Assembly (NCBI GenBank): GCA_002049455.2
Contig: KV918878.1
Location: forward strand, 124,001-188,000
Length of the DNA stretch: 64,000 nucleotides
From: Porphyra umbilicalis
Taxonomy: Eukaryota; Rhodophyta; Bangiophyceae; Bangiales; Bangiaceae
Direction: 5' to 3'
Shown: positions 56,116-64,000 of the stretch, piece by piece
Position numbering within the stretch: the stretch's first letter is position 1
How the letters are laid out: every line of letters begins with the position of its first letter
Translations under genes and position numbers: made by a program
The notes under the pieces: model-generated
Seen by the model: only the letters and a program-made list of their open reading frames with translations
Told to the model about the DNA's origin: nothing
Database searches by the model: none

Positions 56116-56743
56116 TGGTGCGTGTCTCAAAAATGAGACATGCGCGTTTTCTGAAGGACTGACACATCACTGCACGAGGGCAGACGGCGTGGAATACGAG
56201 AAATTTCTCGACTGGCCTCCATGGAAAGAGCCTCTCCCGACGCGTGCTTGGCTGACAACTCCTTAACAACCTCCTGTGGGCCCTGTTCTGTGGACCTATC
56301 AGATAGCCCCGATCTTTGAGTCAGTCTTTTTCAGGTTCTTGGGGTTGAAGGTTTGCAACGCCAGAGCTCATGTGATAACAGGAGCTTCGATGAGGGGTGT
56401 CCCAAATCGTGTTTTCCTCACAGGGGGCTACATGGGGGCCTCTTTCACGTTTTTATCGGCAAGGTGGTGCCCTCTTCTTCGTGCAATAATTATCTGCACA
56501 TGCCTGCTCTAGTATCTGTGCATTTGATTGGGCCGCGTGATCGTCACCTGTTGAAGTTGCAATAAATGACACTTTCCCCCATGACTTGTCAGGGTGTTCC
56601 GCCTCTTCTATTCCTGTCAGGGGCTGTTCTGGAAGCACAGCGAGACCGAGAGGGTCATATTACATTATCGGACCGTTGCAGAAGGCCGGTGGGCCAAGAA
56701 ACATAGAAAAAACCGCAATGTCTCATTTTTGGGACACGCACCA
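56116..56743. mobile_element. MITE with 25-26 bp terminal inverted repeats and TA target site
   Basis: The left end TGGTGCGTGTCTCAAAAATG... and right end ...CATTTTTGGGACACGCACCA are inverted copies with one mismatch over about 26 bases. Both are flanked by TA (56114-56115 and 56744-56745). The inner part of each end, GTCTCAAAAATGAGAC, is itself near-palindromic. TA duplication points to the Tc1/mariner superfamily. No transposase is encoded in the 628 bases, so it is non-autonomous. Confidence 0.8.
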
Positions 56744-56785
56744 TACGACATAGGGTTGGAAAGAGCGCCCGGGGCACTATTGAGG

Positions 56786-56840
56786 TGCGTTGAGAGGGCG
56801 CTGTTAGGGCGCTGTTAGGGCGCTGTTAGGGCGCTGTTAA
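56786..56840. repeat. 12-bp tandem repeat
   Basis: GGCGCTGTTAGG is repeated about four times. It has no coding context. Confidence 0.8.
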
Positions 56841-57033
56841 CGTCCCGCGCCCCTCGACGCCGAGGCGCGAATAGGGCGCGCTTAGAGCATGGATAATTCC
56901 AGTTTTTCAAGTTCATGATTGCCTGGTGCCCAGCACGCAGCTCCGGGTGTTGGAGCTGGGCGTGGAACACGTTGTCAAGGGGCCACAGCCTCTACTGGGG
57001 ATTCGAAGGGGGATGGCGCTGCCCACCGCTACC

Positions 57034-57131
57034 GTCGCGTCTTGCAGCGCAAGGCCGTGGGGCTGGGTGACGTCTTGAACGTACGAGAGAGACGGCACCC
57101 AGCCCCACTACCTTGCGCTGCGAGACGCGAC
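57034..57131. repeat. hairpin with 36-base arms
   Basis: GTCGCGTCTTGCAGCGCAAG and on to GGGGCTGGGTG (57034-57069) pairs with CACCCAGCCCC through to GAGACGCGAC (57096-57131), with about three mismatches and a 26-base loop. A foldback element or hairpin RNA source is possible. Confidence 0.75.
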
Positions 57132-58445
57132 ACGCGTGGTGTGGAACCTTGCGGCAGCAGAGCGTCTGTATGGTGAACGATGATGATGCAAGCGTCGTGG
57201 TGGTTCGGCGTGATAGTGAAGGAATGAAAGACTGACGAGGAATCGGCAGGAGCGACCCCAGACTGTCATCAATAAACAGACAATTGGATCAACTAGCGGC
57301 TGCAATCACAGAAGAATCACGGAGCAATAGGGTGCTATCTGTATTAAATCAGTTTTCATGGGTTCTACTTGGGGCGTTTTGGAGGCGTCGTTTGCCTGCA
57401 GAAGGGCGCTGCTAGGGCGCCATTAGGGCGCGGTTACGCCCCACGCCCCTCACATGGGGGCGCTACTGCGAACCCTATGGCACTTCCCCCAAAAAGTGGC
57501 ACCCCCCGGATCATGCGCACGATCACCCCTCTCACAGACCCCGTGAGGGGCGGCACGATGTCGACGGGGCGCACGATGTCTTACAGAGCAGCTCAACACG
57601 AGTACGGATGCCAGGACATTTCTCGCCCATCACGTGGTCGGGATTGCGGAATCGAGGCGAACGAGCGATCTGATGGCCAATTGTCTTAGCCAAGTGGGCC
57701 ACGTCGTAATATCGGGCTACCTGTCACCATTTAGATTCCCGGTTTCGACATCAAGCAGGACATCGTGCGAGATGCACGGTATCCACTTCGTGTAGATTTA
57801 ACCAGAAGCCCCTAACTGGGCCAGTGGAAGCGGGTCGGCCGATTTCGTCTCGATTAGGACTGCCAATTTCCGGCCTCCCTGGCTGAAAAGAAGGCATCGT
57901 GCACGACATCGTGCTGCCCCGTCAAGCGTGCAATCCGTAATGTGTGGCGTGCAAACATGGCCGTCCGTCTGGGGCGTGCAGCTGTGCACGGATCTGCCGA
58001 CTCAGAATGGCAGCATCGATTTTTCATTGGACGTGCGCGTCGTCTCGTGGGCGTCACGAAAGTTAATCTCCCGGATTATTCCGCAGTGGACCGCCGTGTC
58101 GTTCCCCAACTGTGCAAGGCACACCTCTCTGGGTGCACACTGCGACAGCCCACGTCACACCCTCTCGAGCGGCGCCAAGTCGAGCGAGACGTCGTGGGAG
58201 CGGCCGTCGGCGACGGGGCCCACCCATGGACTTCGCACAGAACAGAAAGCGCCTGCAAGCTGGCGTAGCAGATTACTCCATGAGCATCTCCTCGATCGTC
58301 ATACTCCTCGACCTAACACAGAATGCACATAATCTGCGGATGTACAGATACTTCTGCCAAAATTTATGGCCGACGGACTGTCCGCGTGTGGCTGACGTGC
58401 CTGCAGAGCTTGGCACGCTGATGAGCTAGAAAGAGGGGTGGCGGA

Positions 58446-58580
58446 TTGCCACCTCCACCGTCGCCACCCCCACCGTCGCCACCCCGAAGGTCGCCACTCC
58501 AACCGTCGTCATCCCCACCGACAACACCCCCACCGTCGCCACCCCCACCGTCGCCACCCCCATCGTCGCCACTCTTCATT
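58446..58580 (+). repeat. 15-bp minisatellite (TVATP-coding in one frame)
   Basis: Units of GTCGCCACCCCCACC repeat about eight times with small changes. In one plus-strand frame they read TVATP pentapeptides, followed by Ala/Pro-rich sequence to about 59 kb. This could be part of a mucin-like gene, but neither start nor splice sites are visible, and the minus strand is also open. Confidence 0.6.
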
Positions 58581-60346
58581 ACCGTCGTCGCCCTTGCGCT
58601 TGCCGCCCCCGCTTCCTCCGCCGCCGCCCCCGGCGCAGCCGCCGCCGCGGTCGCCGCCGTAGCAGCCCTTGCCAGCGCCCCCGTCGTGGACTCCCCCGAT
58701 CCCGCCGCCGCTGCCCTCGCCCCTGCACTGGTGGTTTCGTCTTTAGGCGGCCCCGCCCCATTACCCGTTGTCTCCGCCGCCCCAGCCCCCTTGTCGCCGC
58801 TTCCATCGGCGCTGCCCCCACCATCCCGCCCCAATTCCCTGCAATCTCCTCACCCGCCCCGACTGTGGCTGCCGCCGTCCCCGCCGACGCCACCCCCGCC
58901 TCGGCCCCCGCCATCGCCGACGCCGCATTTGTTTCGTTTTCCCTCCCGCCGCCGCTGTCCCTTTTTTTTGTTTCTCATCCAGATATTACCCTACTTGCTC
59001 TGCTCTCTCTTCTTCTTCTCTCTCTTATGTTGTCAGTTTGGTGCCACATAAAACAATCCTGTTTGCCGAAGGCGTTCGCTCCGAGACGCCATGGGCTAGT
59101 GGAAATAAAGTGACAACCCCCACCTTCGCAGAGTGTCGGTCATCGTTGGGGCGGCTTCCACGCGGGTGAGCACGATAAGGCAGAGGGAGCAATGGCCTGC
59201 ACGACAGGAGAGCGCGGATTGGGGTGGGTGCGAGAATAAAACCACAACAAATATTTGTTCTTTCTTGGCGCAGAGGCGCAACTGGCCGACGACATGCACA
59301 CAAAGCAAAGAGCTGATTGGACTTGACGGCGATGATGGTCGTGGCGAAGGTTCCGGAGGTGGTATCGATGAATACGAGCAGACATCATTGTTAACGCCTA
59401 GAAACAGCAATACAAGAGAGGGATAAAGAAAATGGATGGAGCGTAAGGTGGGTTGTGATCGGAAAAAAAAAAGAAAGGGGACATGCGACGGGCGGCGGCG
59501 GCGGCAGCAGCACGCTGACGGGCAGCCCCCGCCGCCCGTACCCGCCGTCCGTACCCGCCGCCGCCCAAGCGGCCGGCAGCAGACATGGGCGCGGTGCGGG
59601 GGGAACGGAATCTGCACCGGCACCCCCCGCGGCTGCTCTTGCCGGCGCTTGCGGCGCCTGCCGCCGTGTCGGGCACAGGGCCGCCCCTCTTGCGGTGCCT
59701 CGGCAGGGCCGGCGCGGGGCCGCGCCCGCGGGCGAGGTGGCTGCCAACGGCCGCAACCGCCGAGAGGCGGCGAGCGCTGTCGCGTCTGCAATCGCCGGGT
59801 CATCGCCGCCGGCCGCTGGCCGGTCACTCCGCTGACGCGGCTGTCGCGGCGGCGGCCGACGGGCCGGCGGGGAAGACGGTGACAGCGGCGGCGCCCGACA
59901 CGCCCGCCGCGTCGCCGCCCCCGTCGCCCGCGCCCACCTCGCTCGGCCGGCTGGCGCCGTTGCGGGCGGGGGGGCGCACCCCCCCCTTGCGGCGGCGGCG
60001 GTCCGCTCATCGGCGTTGTCATTGCCGCCGTCGCCGCCGCAGCGGCCGCGGCTGCCCGTCGTCAAACGCCGCCGATGGCGGTGCAGGCGGGGCCCACGGG
60101 CACTCGGCGGCGGGGCTGCTCGCGATCCCCACCTCCCCGCCGGGCGAAGGCGCCGAAACGCCCGACAGCACTGGCGACGGCGGTCGCGGCGGCGCCAAGC
60201 CCTCGACCCGAGCCGCCCGACCGCAAGGCGGGGCAGTCGACACGGCGGCGGCGGCGCCGCCGCCGCGCTGCCGCCGACCTTCACTTCCGCCCGAGGTTCC
60301 CTAGGGGCGCATACTAGAGCACCCGCACCGACGCGACCGCCACCGC
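58581..60346. other. mixed region with GC-rich low-complexity islands
   Basis: 58.58-58.95 kb and 59.5-60.34 kb are GC-rich and open in several frames on both strands, so no frame can be trusted. 58.95-59.5 kb is lower in GC and pyrimidine-rich in places, with nothing recognised. Confidence 0.4.
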
Positions 60347-61180
60347 CTAGGGGCCGAGGCGGCATGCGAGGTCGGCGGCCGCGTCGGGGACGATGGTTGT
60401 GAGCTGCCGCACCGCCGCGCTTTCCGCGTCGGTGGTGGCGATGGCTGCGGCGGCGGCGGTGGCGGCGGCGAGGGCGGAGAAAGTGGGGGCGGCGGCGGCG
60501 CCGCTGAAGGCGGCGGCAACGGTGTTGTTGAGGGCGGTGACGGGCGTCGAGAGGACGAGGGCGGCTTCGGCGTGGGCGGTGGCGGTGGCGGTGGCGGCAG
60601 CGGCGTGGGCTGAAGCGGCGAAAGCGGGTGCGGCCGCGGTGGCGGCGGGAGTGGCGGTGGCGATGGCGAGGGCGTGGGCAAGGGCGGCCACGGCGCGGGC
60701 AGGCGCGGCCTGGGCGGCGGTGGGCGCGGCCAGTGCGGGCGCGACGGTGGCGACGGCAGTGGCGGCGAGGGTTGCGACGTCCACGGCGGGAGCGGGGTCG
60801 CCCACGGAGGGTGTGGGGGCGGGGTCGCCCACGGCGGGGGCGGCGGCGGGGTCGCCCACGGCGGGGGCGGGGGCGGGGTCGCCCACGGCGGTGGAGAGGG
60901 CGGGGTCGCCCACGGCGGGGGAGGGGGCGGCGAGGGTGGGGACGTAGGCGGCGAGAACGGGGGCGGGGGCGGCCATGGCGGGAGTGGGGTCGCCCACGGC
61001 GGGGGAGGGGGCGGCCATGGCGGGGGCGGGGGCGGCCAGGGTGGGGGCGGGAGCGGCCATGGTTGGGGCGGGAGCGGCCATGGCGGGGGCGGGAGCGGCC
61101 ATGGCGGGGGCGGGGGCGGCCATGGCGGGGACGTGGGCGGCGAGGGCGGGGGCAGAGACGGACCCCAGATTGATCTGCAT
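60347..61180 (-). CDS. Ala/Pro-rich repeat protein (possible)
   Basis: The frame reads from an ATG at 61180 (MQINLGSVSAPALAAH) through hexapeptide repeats of MAAPAP type, then AVGDPAP heptads, to a non-repetitive Ala-rich helical part (LNNTVAAAFSGAAAAPTF, DAESAAVRQLTTIVPDAAAD) ending CRLGP-stop at 60347. Repeats that switch unit yet keep frame, followed by an ordinary C-terminus, favour this frame over the other open ones. Such Pro/Ala repeats suit a cell-wall or surface protein, which is inference. The frame is also open upstream of the chosen start. No signal peptide is clear, so the start may be wrong or an upstream exon missing. Confidence 0.4.
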   Translation of the reverse strand: MQINLGSVSAPALAAHVPAMAAPAPAMAAPAPAMAAPAPTMAAPAPTLAAPAPAMAAPSPAVGDPTPAMAAPAPVLAAYVPTLAAPSPAVGDPALSTAVGDPAPAPAVGDPAAAPAVGDPAPTPSVGDPAPAVDVATLAATAVATVAPALAAPTAAQAAPARAVAALAHALAIATATPAATAAAPAFAASAHAAAATATATAHAEAALVLSTPVTALNNTVAAAFSGAAAAPTFSALAAATAAAAAIATTDAESAAVRQLTTIVPDAAADLACRLGP

Positions 61181-61785
61181 GCCACGGCATGCAGTGGCCG
61201 ATCGCAGATTCTGTGGCCACGAATGGCCGGCCCAATTGCACACAGCAAAAATGGCGGCGGTACACAAAAAAAATATGACTCTACCTCCCGAACAGGCCAT
61301 AGGAATTCTGGACGGCGATCGCATTCGCCAAAGGCGGACACGAAACGCAAACTCAAACGTCGCGCGACGGCGGATCGTGCCGATGAAGAAAGAAATGCCC
61401 CCAGACAGAAGGCTTTTTTCCTTGCATGAGCAGAAGGCATTTGGTGACGTTGGTCGGCTTCCTGCATCTCGCGTGGGGATCATCAGAGTGCGACAAGTTT
61501 TACCGGGGCACAACTGCGGCACAGTCATTGGCTCCTCGCGCAAGAGGATCTCTTAGAGCATTCCCACCAATGTCGGGCCAACGCCATATGGGGCACACGT
61601 TGCAGAAACGTGTCTCAAATTCGCCGTTGGCCAGTTCTCGGGGCGGGTAACAATGTCGAACGTGCACGCGGCGTTGCCAACGGAGGTCAAGCGAGTTAAA
61701 ACGCGAATGTACTTGCGTCCGATTTGGGGTCGGAGCCGTTGGCCCCAGGGCCAACGAGTTGCCAACAGAGCCCCCGTTGGCAACT
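61181..61785. other. lower-GC region upstream of the repeat protein
   Basis: No gene is recognised. It may contain the promoter or an upstream exon of the Ala/Pro repeat protein. At its right end a perfect 18-base inverted repeat (61749-61766 against 61776-61793, GGCCAACGAGTTGCCAAC) forms a hairpin with a 9-base loop. Confidence 0.45.
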
Positions 61786-62096
61786 CGTTGGCCCTAGTGT
61801 CTATTCTTCTGCTCCCGAGGCTCAAATGAGGCTCAGATGAGGCTCAAATGAGGCTTTCTCTCATATGGCCGGGAAACGCGGCCTTCTTGGGGTGTCTGGG
61901 GCACCCCCTCCGAGTTTTCATCGTACACAGCCGCCGAGTTGGCCCATAGGTAAGTGGACTGCGCTGAGTCCAGATCTATTCTCAGAAACAGCAGCCGAGG
62001 CCGGAAACATGGTCACAGAGAGGCATCAAAAACAGCCTCAAATGAGGGGAATCGGCTCAAATGAGGTGGCCAGTAGAATAGACACTAGGGCCAACG
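61786..62096. mobile_element. small element with 26-bp terminal inverted repeats
   Basis: CGTTGGCCCTAGTGTCTATT... at 61786-61811 is matched in reverse complement at 62071-62096 with one mismatch. Between them are several copies of GGCTCAAATGAGG (61820-61855 and 62030-62065). It is probably a MITE-like element of 311 bases. No target duplication is certain, and the left end overlaps the 18-base hairpin described above. Confidence 0.55.
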
Positions 62097-64000
62097 GGTT
62101 CTGTGCTCTGATTGGTCCATCGCGGTTTCACGGGGTTAAATGAGTGACATGTGGCACTTCATATTGGCCTCAGATTGTCAGATTTATCATACTTTTGTTT
62201 CGACGGCTACCCACGGATGGAATATGATACCTCTCGGAACTTGGCGGCCGCGTGTCAGCTCGGCCCCAGGGTCGCGATTGCTGATGCTTGTCACGTATCC
62301 ATCGTATGGTGGCGCGTCACCGAACACTCTTTAAGGCAGGCCCGGTTTCACTGACAGTGGTAAAATTGGACGATCTGAGCGACTGAGGGGGCACACGTGG
62401 CGGGGCCGGGCAAGCCGGGCCCGCGTCAGACACTCGTCAGGCCGCGAGGCGGCCCCTCCGGGCGCCACGTGAGCACGCGTCGCCAGCGCGGGAGCGCTCC
62501 CCACCCACCCCCCCCAGAACCGCGGTGGCGGTGCCCGACGATGGTCCCGTGACGGTGGCGGTGGCCGACGACGGTCCCATCGGCCACCCGCCCCGCCGCA
62601 ACCGCCGCCCCAGCAACCCCCTGCGCCGTCGGCCGCCGCCCCCGCCCCGCTCATCGCCGCCCCCGCCGCCCCCGCGGCCCCTACCGACGTCGGCAGCGGC
62701 CCCCTCGGGCCCCGCCGCCATCACGTCCGTCGGCCGCCGCCGCCCCCTGTGCCGCCGCCGCCGCCGCCCCTGCCGCCGCCCCCGCCCCCGACAACGTCGT
62801 GCGCCGCCCTTCCCGCGCCCAACAACGTCGTGCGCCGCCCTCCCCGCCGTCTCCACCCCCGCCGCCGTGGGTCGCCGCCGCCGCTCCCGCCGTCGCCGTC
62901 ATCGGCAGCCGCCGACGTCCCCGCCCCCGCCCCCATCTGCCGCCGGCGCCCCTGCCCCTCGCCCGCCACCCCGCCGTCGGTGCCCCCGCCCCTGTCGCCG
63001 TCAGCCGCCGACTACCCCGACGCCCCTGCCGCCGTCCGTCGCCACTTCCCTAGCCGCCGCCGCGGCCGTCCCGCCGTCATTGGTCGCCTCCACCGCTCCA
63101 GCACCCGACGCCGTCGGCCACCGCCGCCCCCGCCGACGTCCCCACTGCCCCCGCCGCAGCCTGCCGCCCCCGCGCCCGCCACCTGCGCCCCGGCCCCCGC
63201 CCGTGCCGTCCGCCGCAACCCTCCCCGCCACTACGCCGCCGCCCCCGCCCCGACCTTTGTCAGCCGCCGCCGCCACCCCCGTCGACGGTGTCGTCTGCCG
63301 CTGCCGCCCCCGCTCCTGCCGCCGACCCAACCACCGGCGCTCCCGCCTCATTCGCCTTCGGCCGTGACCCCGCCAGCTGCCGCCGCCTTCCTCCCCACCG
63401 CCCCAGCCGCCGTCCGCAACCAGCCCCCCCGCCGCTGCGACCCCCGCCGCCGCCGACGCCGTCGGCCACCGGCGCCCCCGCCGACGGCCCCCCCGCGCCC
63501 CTGCCGCCGTCTGCCGCCCCGCCGCCAGCCGCCGCCGCCACCGCCCCCGCTGCCGACGCCCACCGCCGTACCTGCCGCCCCGGCCGCCGCCTGCCGCCGC
63601 CTCGCCCGCGTCTTCTGCCCTTGTCCGCTCAGCAGCCGCACGCGCCTCCGCGCGCTGACATCCGCCGCTGCCCCAGCCGCGGCCGCCGCCGCCCCCCCCG
63701 CCTTCTGCTGCCGCCGCCGCCCCTCCCGCCGCCGCCACCCCCGTTGCCGTCGGCTTCCGTCGCCCTCGCCGTCCCCGCCAACGCTCCAGCCCCTGCCGCC
63801 CACCCCGCCGCCTCCCCCCCCGCCGCCGTCAGCTGCCGCCTCCCTAGCCGCCCCCGCCGCCGCCTCCACCGCCCCCGCCAGCGCCCTCCCCGCCCCCGCC
63901 GCCCTCGACGCGGTCGCCTGCGACCCGCAAAGTCCCTGCCGCCGTCGGCCACTGCCCCGGCCGCCGTGTCCCGTCGCCTTCGCGGCTCCCGCCGCCGTCA
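62097..64000. other. intergenic, then GC-rich low-complexity sequence to the window end
   Basis: 62.1-62.4 kb shows nothing. From about 62.43 kb the sequence is dominated by CCG/GCC-type triplets and is open in several frames on both strands (Pro/Arg/Ala or Gly/Arg). Short stretches such as VATSLAAAAAVPPSLVASTA near 63.05 kb look more like real protein, so part of a gene resembling those at 1-13 kb may lie here. Neither strand nor limits can be decided. Confidence 0.35.

Larger units (their letters stand above)
55265..58437. other. gene-poor region with MITE and short repeats
   Basis: The first 150-200 bases may still belong to the 5' part of the P-loop NTPase gene. Beyond that no gene is recognised. 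At about 55570-55640 GCGTGATCGGGCGTG-like units repeat two to three times. The MITE, 12-bp tandem and hairpin are listed separately. Around 57400-57450 GGCGCTGCTAGGGCGCC-like units echo the 12-bp repeat. Confidence 0.5.

Noticed and set aside
59391-61265. Open frame of 624 codons, minus strand, Arg/Pro-rich
   Set aside because: Its repeats read as RPRHGRPRP, a frame shadow of the Ala/Pro repeats; it has no ordinary domain.
60674-61429. Gly-rich plus-strand frame over the same repeats
   Set aside because: It is mostly GGGGHGG from triplet composition. The minus-strand frame continues into non-repetitive sequence and was preferred.

Overview
The window looks like nuclear DNA of a GC-rich eukaryote. 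The genes have spliceosomal introns, the first 16 kb and last 5 kb are extremely GC-rich with long G and C runs, and there are Ty3/gypsy elements, MITE-like repeats and a plant-type phosphoenolpyruvate carboxylase ending in QNTG. A bangiophyte red alga (Porphyra/Pyropia type) would fit, but that is inference from composition and gene content; other GC-rich algae are not excluded.

Layout. 1-16.7 kb is a dense host gene block: the 3' part of an Ala/Gly-rich protein (+), an ARMC1-like gene (-), a six-exon secreted protein of an unnamed family (+), a long Ala-rich helical-repeat protein (+) and PEPC (-). All eight introns I can place here start with the same hexamer, GTACGT. From 16.7 to 21 kb the base composition drops and no gene is recognisable; a long hairpin lies near 18.8 kb.

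21-28.6 kb holds a dead host gene: a Thr/Ala/Pro-rich repeat region followed by a 2-oxoglutarate/Fe(II) dioxygenase-like domain. A Ty3/gypsy fossil sits in the repeat region and itself carries a solo LTR with a 5-bp target duplication. 30-33 kb holds a decayed CACTA/EnSpm-type (Tnp2) transposase. 33.4-38.4 kb (-) holds a broken KDM5-like JmjC demethylase and unrecognised reading frames around a five-copy 246-249 bp tandem repeat. 39.4-41 kb is a 140-bp tandem array split by another solo LTR.

42-55.4 kb is dominated by a nearly whole 10.15-kb Ty3/gypsy chromovirus (-) with paired LTRs. It lies in what looks like an intron of a P-loop NTPase gene of Crinkler/RHS type. Besides gag, protease, RT, RNase H, integrase and chromodomain it carries an extra NPPF-motif domain and a long antisense open region before the 3' LTR. 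55.4-62.4 kb is gene-poor with a TA-flanked 628-bp MITE, hairpins and short tandem repeats; an Ala/Pro repeat protein may be encoded near 60.3-61.2 kb. 62.4-64 kb is GC-rich low-complexity sequence.

The ordinary genes do not form a pathway. The main story is a compact GC-rich gene block next to a lower-GC repeat domain where elements have inserted into genes, repeats and each other.
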